A stretch of 64,000 nt of DNA from Ottelia alismoides (GCA_037367405.1 JAZKJV010000608.1:372001-436000), one strand, 5' to 3'; counted from the stretch's first letter, positions 1 through 11,809 are shown. Notes: generated by a model from the letters alone, not told the origin. Made by a program: numbers and translations.

Positions 1-806
1 GGAAGAATTACTCGGGAAAATCACTGACGAAGCGTTTGTAATAGCTTGCTAATCCAATAAAACTATGAGTCTTAGTGACTATCTTGTGCTACTCCCAAGT
101 CATAACAGCCTCAATCTTCGTAGGATCAACTGTGATACCTGCTTCATAAATGACATACCCAAGAAATGAGATACGGGATAACCAGAGCACACACTTGCTT
201 AGCTTGTCATATAGCTTGTGATCTCAAGGTGTGTCCATGACTATCTTGAGATCATTTGCGTGATCCCATTCATTTCGAGAATATATCAACACATCTTCAA
301 TGAACACAACCACAAATTTATCCAAGTATGGACAGAAAATCATGTTCATCATATCTATGAATGCTGTAGGGGCATTTGTGAGTCCAAACAACATCACAAC
401 AAACTCGTAGTGCCCATATCGAGTTCTGCAAGCTATTTTCAAATATCTGATTCTCGAATCCTCAAATGATGGTAGCCTGATCTAAGATCGATCTTTGAAA
501 ACACTGAAGATCCCTGATCAAACAAGTCATCAATGCATGGATGAGGATAATGGTTCTTCACCGTTCTCTTGTTCAACTGCTGGTAATCAATGCACAATCT
601 CAGCGATCCATCCTTCTTCTTGACAAAAAGAACGAGAGCACCCTAAGGTGAAGTGTTCGGCCTCACAAAACCCAAGTTTAGTAACTCCTGTAACTACCTT
701 CAACTCTTTCAACTCAGCTGGTGCCGTGTGATATGGAGCCACCGAGATCGGCTGCGTATCTAGTAGCAATGTGATCTCAAACTCCATCTCTATCTCAGGA
801 GGTAAC
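1..806 (-). pseudogene. Gypsy A pol fragment: reverse transcriptase (Ty3/gypsy)
   Basis: Read on the minus strand, this is the N-terminal and central reverse transcriptase of a Ty3/gypsy polyprotein. It starts at the [10 protein letters not shown] linker (about 806-760) and passes [17 protein letters not shown] (about 600-550) and [13 protein letters not shown] (about 500-460). It then reaches [17 protein letters not shown] (about 425-370) and [14 protein letters not shown] (about 320-280). The first part of the window holds the RT C-terminal motif FLGYVIYEAGITVDP. The catalytic FIDD/YVDD box reads FIED here, and there is an in-frame TGA just before [13 protein letters not shown], so it is non-functional. 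The remaining pol (RNase H, integrase) lies off the left edge. The upstream protease continues at 5801 beyond the inserted Copia-1. Clade (Del/Tekay chromovirus) is inferred from gag/RT style. Confidence 0.9.
802..806. other. Copia-1 target-site duplication, left copy
   Basis: GTAAC sits immediately left of the Copia-1 LTR. The right counterpart at 5796-5800 reads ATAAT. The two mismatches are both C/G to T/A transitions, so this is a decayed 5-bp duplication. Confidence 0.55.
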
Positions 807-960
807 TGTAGAATTAGTTACATAATTTTATATTCTATATGTACTAGTTTCATCATTTTATTTCTCTGTATCCGCTTTATGTAGTTTACCCATAAGACTC
901 TCCTCTATATAAGAGAGACTAGGGTTCTCAGAATTGCTATGCGCTTATTTTCTTCCAACA
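807..960 (+). repeat. Copia-1 5' LTR
   Basis: Short 154-bp LTR starting TGTAGAA and ending TTCCAACA. It contains CTATATAAGAGAG at about 904-916, a plausible TATA box that is also present in the 3' copy. Confidence 0.9.
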
Positions 961-977
961 TGGTATTAGAGCGACGG
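961..977 (+). promoter_or_regulatory. Copia-1 primer-binding site
   Basis: TGGTATTAGAGCGACGG directly abuts the LTR end. It matches the TGGTATCAGAGC class of initiator-methionine tRNA primer sites used by most plant copia elements. Confidence 0.85.
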
Positions 978-1467
978 TCCTAGACCGGAGCTCGTATACC
1001 CTAACCCTAAACCCCACCAGCCGACCCCTCCCCCCTCCTCCTCCTTCTCACACCGGCGTCGCCGCCAGCCACTCCTGGCGCCGCTAGCCGCTCCCGCCGT
1101 CGCCAACAACGCCACCAGCCCCTCCCGTCGCCAGCAGCGTCGCCAGCCAGTCCCGACGCTGCCTGCCACCTCCGGCGTACACGCGTGCGCCGTCCCCCTT
1201 CCCGCACACGTGTATGCCCGTGCGTTTGTGCCGCCAGTCGTGCGCGTCTGCCGTCTTCTCTCCGCGTGCGTTGTTGCATCTCGAGTCTTCTTTGGATGAT
1301 GGATTTGATTGCATAAGTCTACATATGCAATCGAATCCTTACATGTTTGTGTAGACGTCCATCTTTGGTCTACAAAATCCCTGTGATCTCCGTTCGGCAA
1401 TATATCAGACAACAAAGTAGATGCACGCGCCATAGGTGCCTTCTGAGGTCAGGCACCAATTGTCAAG
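978..1467 (+). other. Copia-1 untranslated leader
   Basis: About 490 bp between the PBS and gag. It is markedly C-rich from about 1010 to 1270 (repeated CGCCGCCAG-like words), with no convincing ORF in the element's sense. Minus-strand ORFs here are compositional artefacts. Confidence 0.6.
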
Positions 1468-2658
1468 ATGGACGGGACGAACTATGAACTCTGGGCCATG
1501 CAGTTCATGAGTCTCATGAAGTCGAACGACAAGAAGCATATTCTTACTGATGATGAACCGGTGGAGAAAACATGGATTCACGCCTCTTGGGAGGCGGACG
1601 ACGCATATGCCAAAGTCTGGCTGTCACGTACATTGACGATCGAAATCGTCAATGACATGTTACATCAGCCCATGGCCAAGGCCATACGGGACATTCTGGC
1701 CGCAACCTACTCTCAGGCACGGAATGAGACCAAGATCCTTCGGTTGCAGCATGATATCTTCACGATCAAGCAGAATGGGAGACCCTTACACTCACTGTAC
1801 ACATCCTTGCGCGGAATGTTTGAGAAGCTTTACAGCTTCATGCCTCTAAAAGCTACTCCTGAGCAGCAGAAGACTTACAGGAATGCTACCATGGTTGGTG
1901 TATTCCTTGCTGCACTTGATCTAGAATATGATGTTGCCCGCTCTCAGATCCTCGCAGTTGCCACTATTCCTCCAATGGGGGAAGCTTTCCGTCGACTTAG
2001 TATGATTACTGTTCCAATTGCTACTATTGATCAGACCTCTTCGGCAATGGCAACATCTAGAGGCAGAGGTGGTTTTTCATCCTTTCGTGGACGTGGACCC
2101 CGTGGTAGAGGGGGTCAGACCCGTCAACCCTGTACTTATTGTCATCAGCGTGGTCATTCAGAGGATACATGCTATTCTAAGCATGGTTTCCCAGCATCAG
2201 CACGAGTAGTAGAGCCAGTTGAGTCCCCTACACCTACGACTTCAGATCAGAGATTTGATGATTTCATCGCCAAACTTCGAGATATCATGCCTCCTGCCTC
2301 ATCTCCAGGAGGCCATTCAGATGTGGCACCTTCTGCATATGCGAGTACATCCGCTTTTGCTAGTACATCAGGTAGCCCCTATGCTTTTACCTATTGTCAT
2401 GGATCTGAGATTAAAGAGTGGATTATGGACTCTGGAGCAACACACCATTTATGTGGCGACAGAGAGCAGCTAACAACGTACAGACAGGTCCCTCCAGGAC
2501 GGACTGTAGTGATAGCCGATGGGACTCACTCCCTGATCACAGGACAGAGGGAGATTTTCTTGACGCCTTCAATGCATCTACATAATGTGTTACATGCTCC
2601 GGATTTCTCTATGAACTTGTTGTCTATTAGCCAACTTACAAAGGATTTACACTGTTGA
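1468..2658 (+). pseudogene. Copia-1 gag and start of protease
   Basis: An uninterrupted 396-codon frame encodes the gag nucleocapsid part of a copia polyprotein. It opens MDGTNYELWAMQFMSLMKS, the usual gag start (LDGTNYxxW). Residues about 90-190 fit the UBN2/retrotran_gag region, with an RGRGG-rich basic stretch following. The CCHC knuckle is CTYCHQRGHSEDTC (about residue 225). The aspartic protease active site follows as WIMDSGATHHLCG (about residue 320). The frame then stops at TGA after LSISQLTKDLHC, inside the protease to GAG-pre-integrase linker. In intact copia elements gag and pol form one ORF, so this stop is a break. The gag itself looks intact. Confidence 0.88.
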
Positions 2659-5634
2659 GCTATATTTGACCCATCTTCTCTTGTTTTTCAGGACCTCCTT
2701 GCGGACCGCGTGATTGGGTGTGGCCGTGACCAGGCGGACTTTATAAGCTGCTTCGCACACCTTTGTCAGGAGCATCCTCCCAGTCAACCGGATCAGACTC
2801 TCCATATCAATGGCATCTACGTTTTGGTCATCTCCCTCTCCAAAAAATGTGTCACATTTTGCCGCAGATTTCCCCTACTTCCTCATTTCAATGTGAAGCA
2901 TGTTAGTTGGGAAAGCATCACTGGTCAGCTTTTCCCAGTCATCAGAGTCGGAGCAGTGACTCCCTATTTGAATTATTCCATGTCAATATATGGGGTCCAA
3001 GTCGTGTTCCTGATCGATAGGAATACCGTTTTTATCTTGTTGCTGTCGATGATTTTTCTCGTTTGTCGTGAGTGTTTCTATTGAAGAATAAATCTGAAGC
3101 GGGGGATGTAATCAAAACCTTTATTAATGAAGTGAGCAATGTTTTCTTCGCGTCTGTGAAGTTTGTCAGGACTGATAATGCTTTGGAATTTTATACCCGC
3201 TCTCTCTCATATTTTCTATCTTCCCGTGGTATAATTCATCAAACTTCTTGTGCTTATACATCCCAGCAAAATGGTGTTGCTGAGAGAAAGCACCAACATT
3301 TACTTGATGTCACTCGGGCTCTTCTTATTCAGAGTGTGCACCTCACTCGTTTTGGGGTGGTGCAGTTCTTACCGCATGTTAACTTGTGAATCGTATGCCT
3401 TCGACTGTCTTGGGTGAGAAAATTCCTTTCTCTATGGCTTTCTTGAGAAGGAATTATTCTCTTTTACTCTTTGTGTCTTTGGTTCAGTTGCTTTTGTTCA
3501 CCAATTGGCTCCAGGTCTTGACAACCTCTCTCCTAGAGCTGTCAAATGTGTGTTTGTTGGGTACTCCAGGACACAGAAGAGGTATCGGTGCTATGATCCT
3601 TTATGGAGGAAATACTATATCAGTGTTGATATCACATTTTTTCGAGTCTGTAATGTATTTCTCTCCTACAGGTGACATGTTGGCTTCTTCAGAATCTGAT
3701 ATTGAAATCTACATGCCACCTCCACCTCCTAGTCCATTGTCTTCTCCTACTGTTACACCACCGTCACCACCGCCACCTCTACCACCACCACCACCACCAG
3801 TTCCTGTGCAGTCTGTTCCACCCTTACCCAAGTACTATACCTGTCGGTCAGCTCCTGCTCATGGTCATGGCCAATCATCCAGCATGCCCCAGGTTTGTCC
3901 TGATAACATATTTTCTGACGATGGGACTGGTGATAATTGTGTATAGGGATCAATGCAAAAGGAGGTTCCTGAGGACATGGACATACCCATTGCTATTAGG
4001 AAGCAAAAGCGTACCTGTGCTTCGTATCCAATTGCTTCACAAGTGTCCTTTCATCGCCTGACAGGGGATTTCCACAACTTTGTAGTTGCTCTATCTGCTG
4101 AAGACGTTCCACGGACTTACAGGATGCCTTGAAAGATAGCCGTTGGCGTTTAGCTATGGAAGAAGAGATGGTGTCCCTACAATCACGTGGTACCTGGAGC
4201 CCGGTATTTGCTCCTCCAGGTGCCTCTGTTGTCAGTTGCAAATGGGTATTTACCATTAAATATCATGCCGATGGGAGTCTTGATCGGTACAAGGCAAGAT
4301 TGGTGGCAAGGGGGTTTACTCAAACCTATGGTGTAGATTATTTGGATACATTCTGTCTTGTTGCTCGTCACTCCACTTTACGTGTTCTGCTCTCTGTTGC
4401 TGTAGTACGTGACTGGCACTTATTTCAGCTAGATGTTAAAAATGCCTTTTTTTATGGAGATTTATAGGAGGAGGTCTACATGCAGCAACCTCCGGAGTTT
4501 GCTACTGAGGGGGGGTGTCAATATGTGTGTAGACTCCATAAGGCGATATATGGGCTTAAGCAAAGTCCAAGAGCTTGGTTTCAGAAACTCTCAGATCTGA
4601 TTGAACGACAGGGGTCCAGAGGTCCAATGCAGATCATTCTCTATTTGTGTAGAGAACATCGAGAGGGACAGTTGTCATCATGGTTTATGTGGATGACATA
4701 ATTGTTACAGGAGATGATGCACAATGAATAAAGATGACAAAAGATTTTTTGGGCAGCCAGTTTGTTACTAAGGATTTGGGCACTTTACGATATTTCCTAG
4801 GGTTGGAATTTGTTAGGAATGAGCAGGGTCTTGTGATGACCCAAAGGAAATATGTTACAGATATGCTTGTTGAGACAGGCATGATTGGGTGTAGACCCTC
4901 TACTACTCCTATGGACCCTAGCATGAAGCTGTACGATGGTGATACAGGTGAAGTCGACAAGAGGAGATACAGATGGTGGGAAAACTCCTTTATGTTACTA
5001 TTACCAGACCAGATATCACCTTTGCTGTGAGTCGAGTAAGCCAGTTTATGGAGCAGCCTCGACAGGTACATATGGATGCTATACATATGATATTGAGATA
5101 TCTAAAATCGTCTCCATATACGGGATTACTTTTCAAGAAAGGAGCAACTCTCACTGTATCCGCATGTGCTGATGCTGACTATGTAGGGTGTCTTAAGGAC
5201 AGGAAGTCCACGCCAGGCTTTGCAGTATTTATTGGCAGTTCCCTTGTTTCTTGGAAAAGTAAGAAACAAACCATTGTGGCTAGATCAAGTGTCGAGTCTG
5301 AATATAGGGCCATGGCACAAGCGATACTGAAATGATGTGGGTTCGAGCTGTGTTAGCAGATCTACACATAGAAGTTCCTCTACCTATGCAGCTGCAATGT
5401 GATAATCAAGCTACTCTGTTTATTGCGAACAACCCTGTATTCCATGAGAGAACTAAACATATTAAGGTAGATTGCCATTACACAAGAGATGTGATTCAGA
5501 AGGGGTTGATATCTACATCACATGACAGTTCAGGAGAGCAAACTGCAGTTATATTTACAAAAGCATTACTCAGAGGACCATTCCTGAAATGTTCGTCCAA
5601 GCTGAGCATGATTGACATTTATGCTCCAGCTTGA
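2659..5634 (+). pseudogene. Copia-1 pol: integrase, RT, RNase H (multiply frameshifted)
   Basis: The remaining polyprotein is recognisable in at least six frame segments. Integrase core is at 3072-3389 (KFVRTDNALEFYT, then YTSQQNGVAERKHQH). A proline-rich linker lies at about 3710-3830. RT begins at 4129 with SRWRLAMEEEM, then CKWVFTIKYHADGSLDRYKA and FQLDVKNAFFYGDL, followed by an in-frame TAG where family members have glutamine (CAG to TAG). RT continues with YGLKQSPRAWFQ, and the YVDD region falls near 4680-4700 across a frameshift. RNase H is at 4973-5634 (LYVTITRPDITFAV, then ARSSVESEYRAMAQA) and ends IYAPA just before the polypurine tract. The element is inactive. Confidence 0.88.
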
Positions 5635-5641
5635 GGGGGAG
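5631..5641 (+). promoter_or_regulatory. Copia-1 polypurine tract
   Basis: TTGAGGGGGAG immediately precedes the 3' LTR, the expected plus-strand priming site. Copia-B has the same motif at its 3' LTR. Confidence 0.85.
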
Positions 5642-5795
5642 TATAGAAATAATTACATATTTTTATATTGTATAGGTACTAGTTTCATCATTTTATTTCT
5701 TTATACCCGCTTTATGTAATTTACCTACAGGACTCTCATCTATATAAGAGAGTCCAGGGTTCTCAGAAATGCTATGCTCTTATTTTCTTCCAACA
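5642..5795 (+). repeat. Copia-1 3' LTR
   Basis: 154 bp, the same length as the 5' copy, with about 18 substitutions and no indel. The terminal dinucleotide TG is mutated to TA. Confidence 0.9.
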
Positions 5796-5800
5796 ATAAT

Positions 5801-7752
5801 CATGGTAAATCATCAGAAAATACATCTGGGTAGTCTGATACTACTCTGATGCCCTGGGTCATTGTCTCTCTATCAGTTGTCTCTCTGATGAATGCTAGAA
5901 ATGTGTCACATCCCTGATCAACAAGTCTATGAGCTCGCAACACTGATATGTACTTCATTTTGGAGTCATGTAAAGTACCCTCAAAAGTAAACTCAGGCAA
6001 GTCCAGAATCCTGAAGACAACCATCTTTCGAAAGAAATCAACTAAGGCATAATGAGATGATAACCAATCCTTGCTCAAAATATGGTCAAACTCATCGAGC
6101 TGTAGTAAGAGACAATACGTGATTATCTCGTGATCACCAATCAACACTGGTAAACCTCTGACTATTCGTCTAATGATGAAGAACTGGCCACCTGACCCAT
6201 GGATGTGATATGGATGATCTAGGGCCTCTACAACTCTACCTACTGAAGCTAGTAATTTCGAAGCTATGAATGAATGTGTTGTTCCAGAGTCAAATAAAAC
6301 ATCAAAAGGTCGGCTTAAGACCGAGTCCATACCTGTCACCATAGTAGTTGCTGATCGTGGTTGCTCCTCAGTCACTGCATGTAACTGACCCTGCCTCGAT
6401 GGTGCAGTACTCGAACCAACCACGCTCTGTGTCTGTCTCTACGACCTCCTGAAGTTGGAGTTTCTGCCACGGAAACTCCCATTATGCTGTGCTTGAGGCT
6501 GTGAAGGCTGTGGCTGCTGTCGAGGCTTACTAGATGCCTGTGGGCACTGATACGAATAGTGACCACACTCATTGCACAAAGTAGCATCACATAGACGAGG
6601 TAGGTGTAGTAGTCGCGTCGATGCTCTGAGTCGATCCTGCCGAGGTTCTCTTCACTCTCTGTGACCCAGATGGTCGTGCTGAATTGGTGCCATATTTGGC
6701 GAGTGCTCCTCCTAAAGTAGTCATTGGAGATGAGCGAGCACCTCCTGAATATGCTGAACCTGAATGATGAAACTGCTCGGCTGATCTCTGCTGCTGAAAT
6801 GGTCTTCGAATCGGTCCGAATGACCGCTCTGGTGTGGGTACCATTCTAGATGAACTCCGAAAATATCTCTCTCTGATGTTCTCAAACTTCTCCGCTGCAT
6901 CAGTAGCCTCGGAGATAGATGTGAGACGTAATCTGGCCAGCTTCTTCTGCGTCTCTTCCTTCATACCTCTAATGAACTTTTCCAAATTCTCCTCGGGAAA
7001 TGCAACCGCCGTTGGTTTGTGGCGAGACAACTCGGTGTAATGCACAGTACTGTCTAGCTGTCATCCTCCCCTATCTGAGCTCTTGAAATAATTGACGTTG
7101 GGACTCCTTCCACTTCTCAGAGAAGAAGTGGGATCTGAAGCTCGCCTCGAAATCGTCCCATGTGAGCTCGCGTCCCATCTCGGAAACTGTCGCCTCCCAC
7201 CATCTCTTGGCACACTCTATCAATGAATATTCTACAAAGGGAAACCACGCGTCTCGTAGCGTGCAAATCATTCAGAGTACCTTCATCACTTTCTTCAACC
7301 ATTGCTCGACCTCATGATGTCCCGGTGCCCTCGAAGTCGGGCATATTGGCTCGCTGGTATGAAGTGAAAATCAACTTATGCTTGTGAATTATTGAGTGAT
7401 CAGTCACAATCTCATCGGAAAAAGGTACAGGATCCTGCTCCTTGTCATGATCTCCATCTTCTGCTTCATATGCTTGTATCTCCTCATGTAAGTCATCAAA
7501 CTGAGGCTGCTGAACCTCTACATACTGAGGCTGGTCCTGTTGCGTTCCATCCTGAGATGGATGGTAGGTGAAATCAGATAGCTCTTCGAACCTCATCTAG
7601 ATGTCAGTCTGCCTATGTACGATCTCCGTCTGTTGAGCCAAGATCTGGTCCTGCTGACCTCCCATAGCAGTCTGCTGCTGCTCGAGGTCTGTGAGGGTGG
7701 TCAGTATGCGCTCCAAACAATCCCCATCTCTTGGACAACTCTAGACGCCATG
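5801..7752 (-). pseudogene. Gypsy A gag and aspartic protease
   Basis: Minus-strand gag-protease of the gypsy element continued at 1-806. From right to left it starts near the ATG at 7752. A degraded N-terminus at about 7700-7610 contains LTTLTDLEQQQTAMGGQQDQ, and an acidic region follows (7596-7312). The gag core is at 7271-7071 (ECAKRWWEATVSEMGRELTW, FEASFRSHFFSEKWKES) and continues to 7045-6587 (FIRGMKEETQKKLARL, AEKFENIRERY). A shortened zinc knuckle CNECGHYSYQC lies near 6570-6535. The retroviral-type protease follows at 6423-5801 (FDVLFDSGTTHSFIASKL, DSG catalytic triad) and ends SDYPDVFSDDLP at the Copia-1 junction. Several frameshifts and stops separate these blocks. Confidence 0.88.
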
Positions 7753-7862
7753 GTTCTACATGAGAACCATCATCTTTAGTCATAAAAATTTACGTTTGCG
7801 GATATCATCAACTGTGCTTTTCTTTTCTTGGGATACGATATGGAAATTAATTGCAAAAAGGT
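7753..7862 (-). other. Gypsy A leader, part next to gag
   Basis: About 110 bp of non-coding sequence between gag and the LINE1 insertion. The leader resumes at 10575 and reaches the PBS at 10721. Confidence 0.55.
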
Positions 7863-10466
7863 TGCTACCCTTGACAGGTTGGAGGACGTTAGACCGTTGA
7901 ATGCTGAAGAGCTTGCCAAAAGAATGGACACCCTAAGAAAGATCTCTGAGGAAGACCGGAAGCGAAACATTGAATGGAAGCAGAGGTCCAGACTCAGCTG
8001 GCTGAGGGAGGGGGATGCGAATACTGCCTATTTTCACAAAGTTGCTAGTGGGAGACATCGTTCTAATACTATCAGGTCGGTGCTCGTGGACGGTGCTAGG
8101 GTGGATGGCAACAGGGAAATGGGCAAGGCGATTGTGGACCACTTCCATAGGTTCTCGCGGAGTCTTCCTGACAGACGTTGGTGATGGGCTGGGTCGGCGA
8201 CCCATGCTTCTAGTCTCACTCAGCCGGTAACCATGGAGGAGTTGAAGGGTGCGGTGTGGAGTCTGAATGCTGGTGGGGCTCCTGTGCTGGACGGGTTCTC
8301 GGTCTCCTTTACAAGGCCTTCTGGGATCTCATTGGGGCCGAGGTGCTGGAGGTGGTAGTTGAATGCTGCCGGGGCAACGCGGGTTTCAATAAGCTGAACA
8401 AGGCCCTGATCTTTCTGCTCCCTAAGCATGTGGCGGTTGAAAGAATTGAAGACTTCAGGTCGATTGCGCTTTACAATGCTATCTACTTGATCGTTGCGAA
8501 GGTTTTCGCTATCATGCTTAGCAGGGTGCTTGAGCACATTATCTCCCCATTCCAATTGGCCTTTGTTCCAGGAAGGCATATTGCGGACAACTTGGTTATG
8601 GCAACTGAGGTGCGCGGATTGGAAGAGACGCGAGGAGGAGGCGTTGCTTTGGAAAGTGGACTTTGCGAAGGCTTACGACACGTTGGACTGGAGGTTTCTC
8701 TGGTCGGCTCTACATAGGAGGGGTTTTTCGAAGTTATGGATTTCGTGGATGAAGCGCTGTGTTACTACTACGTCTTTGGCAGTTCTCGTGAATGGTCGTC
8801 CGGAGGGTGGCTTCTTCCAGCCGCAAAGGGGTGCCAAGCAGGGATGCCCTTTAGCCCCCTTGCTGTTTGTCACTACTGCTGACGTTCTTCCTTGTTTGAT
8901 TGATCATGTGCAGTCCAACGGGATCACACACGGGTTTTCGAGGGATGGACTGATTGTCCCTCTTCTCCAGTATGCTGATGATACCATTCTCTTCATTGAG
9001 GGTGGCAAGGTAGAAGCGAACGGAATGGCAGTTACTCTTGATCTGTTTGGAGAAATGTTTGGACTGTCCATGAACCTTGCCAAATCTACGATGATCCCTT
9101 TTTCTCTCTCTGAGGAGGAGGCACGTTTGTGTGGTACTGAGCTGGGAACGGAATTTGGCTCCCTACCGATTCGCTATTTGGGATTGCCTCTGGATACGGG
9201 CAGGATCAAGCCGGCGGACTGGCTGCCTATTGTTGAGAAGTTGGAGACTAGGCTTTCGGGATGGAAGTCCTCTTTGCTCTCTAAGGGGGTCACCTTGTGC
9301 TAGTGAAGGCGGTGCTCTCTGCGATTCCGATTTTCTTCCTGTCTACTCGCCTCTTGCCTGTTGGGATTAGAAAGCGCCTTGAGAGGTTGATGCGGAGATT
9401 TTTGTGAGCCAAAAGTGGTAGGGAGGCTAATGGGATACATCTTGTGGACTGGGAGACTATCACTCTCCCCAAGGCTGAGTGTGGTCTCAGGGTCAGGCAT
9501 CTCGACGCGATGAATGAAGCATTATTGATGAAATGAGTAAGCATAATTTGGGGGAGCAGAGACGATATATGTTGTGATCTTATTCACCGAGTTTACAACA
9601 TCCCCTGCTCACCGTCGGTGGCTACTGTTCACGGAGTGTCGCCGTCTAGTTTTTGGAAGGGGATTCTGAAGGTTCTCTCGCACTTCCATGACCTTTTTAG
9701 GCCTGTTCTGGGTAATGGTGAATCCTTTGCTTTCTGGACGGATGATTGGTTGGGAAACGTGATGCTGTGCAATCGCTTTCCCTGTCTGTTCGCCCTGACG
9801 GCTAACCATGGGACAAGTGTTGCGGGTTGCTGGAGTGACGGAAACTAGATGTCGCAGTTCTTTGCCAACTTTTCGGACCAACGCCTTGAGGAGTTCCTTC
9901 TTCTGCTTGACTCTCTTAGGAATTCAGGGGCCCCCTCCGAGGGGCGGGAGCATTGGGTCTGGAGAGATAGCTCCTTTGCGGTAAGGAAGGCGTACGGGGC
10001 AATCTGCAGGCCTCCTCCCTCTCAATCGAATGACCTGATCAGAGATTGCAAGTTTATCTGGGGCCTTGGCCTCCCCGAGAGGATAAGATTTTTCTTGTGG
10101 CTTCTGAGACGAAAGAGGATCATGACTAGAGACCGTTGTGCCAGACTATTTGAGGTGGTGTCTAACGCTTGCATTCTTTACGGAAGTGGGGTTGAAACGG
10201 TAGAGCATCTTTTCTTTCACTGCCAGTGTACGTTGCCTTTCTGGGATGATTCTGATCTCAATTGGGTATGTGTGAACAACTTTGGCTATTTCTGGAACTC
10301 GCTCCTCGAGGCAAGGCAACATCCGTGGAGGGTTTTGTTTCGTCCTTTGGCCCTATTATGTGCGATCTGGGTGGGCAGAAACACCCTTCTTTTTTCGGGG
10401 CAGCGGTTCTATCGGGAGAATGTCTATAACGAGCCCAACTGTTTTGTTAACACATGGCTCTTGTAA
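7863..10466 (+). pseudogene. LINE1 ORF2 remnant (RT and C-terminal zinc domain)
   Basis: The surviving part of a LINE ORF2 protein in four or more frame segments. The linker before RT has SRLSWLREGDANTAYFHKVA (about 7990-8045). RT follows with the palm motif LQYADDTILFIEGG at about 8965-9005, preceded by PRRGAKQGCPLAPLLF-like sequence. The thumb/connection region reaches about 9300. The C-terminal RT-associated zinc region (zf-RVT) lies at 9849-10466 and includes FANFSDQRLEEF and RFYRENVYN before the stop at 10464. Three tryptophan codons have become stops (9405 TGA, 9535 TGA, 9846 TAG), judged by alignment with LINE2, LINE3 and LINE4. Non-functional. Confidence 0.88.
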
Positions 10467-10564
10467 TGGCTCCGGCCTATGTGTATTTTTTGTCTTTTAA
10501 TTAATTAATATAGTTCTGGGGTAGGCACCGCTGCATGTTTCCCCCTTCCTTGAATTAAAAAAAA
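7863..10564 (+). mobile_element. LINE1: 5'-truncated L1-type LINE
   Basis: A 2.7-kb 5'-truncated copy of the LINE family that dominates this window. It begins inside ORF2 between endonuclease and RT and ends with the family's 3' tail and poly(A) (about 10555-10564). GCAAAAAGGT occurs just left (7853-7862) and just right (10565-10574), a 10-bp TSD, but it is low in complexity. It sits in the leader of Gypsy A. Confidence 0.85.
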
Positions 10565-10574
10565 GCAAAAAGGT

Positions 10575-10704
10575 GACACCTGTGGTTGTTGAGTTTGAAT
10601 GTCATTTTTTTCCTTCTCAGACTCACGACAAGTCAGAAGACTGTCGCTATCCGAGAACTTAATACGATCGGAATTATAATACTATGAATCTGTATAGCAG
10701 GGTA
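10575..10704 (-). other. Gypsy A leader, part next to the PBS
   Basis: About 130 bp linking the PBS to the LINE1 insertion point. With 7753-7862 it forms a leader of roughly 240 bp. No ORF is seen. Confidence 0.5.
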
Positions 10705-10721
10705 CCACTGCTCTAATACCA
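10705..10721 (-). promoter_or_regulatory. Gypsy A primer-binding site
   Basis: On the minus strand this reads TGGTATTAGAGCAGTGG, an initiator-Met tRNA-type site. Its orientation matches the minus-strand gag and pol to its left. A TTAA spacer separates it from the LTR end at 10726. Confidence 0.75.
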
Positions 10722-11134
10722 TTAATGGGACTCTCCAGGGATCCGAGTTACCCGTTTATACAACATTCGCAGTACCATATTCACTATTGATTGCATTAGG
10801 TTACATAAAATGAGGGAAATTTTCGCGTTTGAATGACATTCACAAATTAGTAATCAACCACAGAACAAGAAGTGTCACCAAGAGATATTTACATTAATTT
10901 CCATATAAAGTTACATCAAAAGAGAGAAATAAACACAAAAGACATTTACAATATCCTATACAATGACTAAAATGTACCGTCAAAAGTAAAATATCTGAAA
11001 CGCGGAAGCTCAAGGTCCAGCTGTCGGACTACTGTGACGCATGTGCTTTTCGTGCCATCCATGTTAGGAAGAAAAGATTGTCAACAAAGGTTGAGTACAA
11101 TCTAATTTATAAAAAAATAACGGGTATTTCAGTG

Positions 11135-11139
11135 ATTTC
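11135..11139. other. Copia-B target-site duplication, left copy
   Basis: ATTTC, repeated perfectly at 19444-19448 on the other side of the element. Confidence 0.85.
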
Positions 11140-11466
11140 TGTTAGAAAATAGAAGCGGAAGCAGAACGATAAACAGAGCATAAGAACAGAAAGATAAAAC
11201 ATGGAACACCATGATTTTTTACGTGGAACCCTACTCCCTAAGGAGAGGGATAAAAACCTCGGGAGAAGGCCTCAAAGGGTCATATTCTTTATTGCTTTTT
11301 CTCAATGGATACAGGAGGTCTAGGGCTCCTTATATAGCCTCCACAGAGCCTCCAAGTCCCACCACTGGTAGATGCGGGACTAAACACTGGGATGTGGTAA
11401 ATGGATTCTGGAGTGATCCATTTACCCATCTACAACTCATGTGGCGCACAACCAAATACTCCAACA
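11140..11466 (-). repeat. Copia-B 3' LTR
   Basis: 327 bp, plus-strand ends TGTTAGAAAATAG and ACTCCAACA. It carries about 12 bp not present in the other copy near 11180-11195. Confidence 0.9.
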
Positions 11467-11480
11467 CTCCCCCTCAAGCT
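11467..11480 (-). promoter_or_regulatory. Copia-B polypurine tract
   Basis: Minus-strand CAGCTTGAGGGGGAG abuts the 3' LTR. The same motif precedes the Copia-1 3' LTR. Confidence 0.8.
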
Positions 11481-11657
11481 GGAGCATGCAATGCTCAGCT
11501 TGGACAAACAGAAAAATACTCAACTCACAATACATGACACTATAAACAATATCAACTCAACGCGTACAACTGTTGGCTGCTGTTGAGGGCGTTACTTCTC
11601 ATGCCGTGCAGGTGAGGACGAACGAGATGGAGTGCGAGTCAACTGAATCTCCTCGTT

Positions 11658-11674
11658 AGAGATCATGTGCTCTG
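11658..11674. other. LINE2 target-site duplication, left copy
   Basis: AGAGATCATGTGCTCTG, repeated perfectly at 17419-17435 immediately after the LINE2 poly(A). Confidence 0.95.
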
Positions 11675-11809
11675 GATGTGTAAAGGATTGATGGAGTGGC
11701 GAGTGAAGTCTCTCGGGTGTGCGAGGGGCGATGGTGCGAGGGGCGATGGTAGGGGCGATGGTGCGAAGGGCTAGCGAGGTGGTGGTGGTCCGTCCGGGCG
11801 CACGAAGGG

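Larger units (their letters stand above)
807..5795 (+). mobile_element. Copia-1, complete but defective Ty1/copia retrotransposon
   Basis: This 4989-bp element is bounded by two 154-bp LTRs (807-960, 5642-5795) that begin TG/TA and end CA. The order is LTR, PBS, leader, gag, protease, integrase, RT, RNase H, polypurine tract, LTR, which is the copia order. It interrupts the Gypsy A polyprotein between protease and RT: the protease half ends SDDLP on one side and the RT half restarts LPPEIE on the other. The LTRs differ at about 18 of 154 positions by eye (about 88% identity), making it the oldest dated LTR insertion here. Frameshifts and stops in pol make it non-autonomous today. Confidence 0.95.

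Noticed and set aside
966..1433. Minus-strand ORF of 155 codons rich in Arg/Ala/Gly
   Set aside because: It covers the Copia-1 leader, has no domain, and is explained by the C-rich composition of the opposite strand.
3753..3953. Minus-strand ORF opposite the proline-rich linker of Copia-1
   Set aside because: Shadow of the CCACC repeats encoding poly-Pro on the plus strand.
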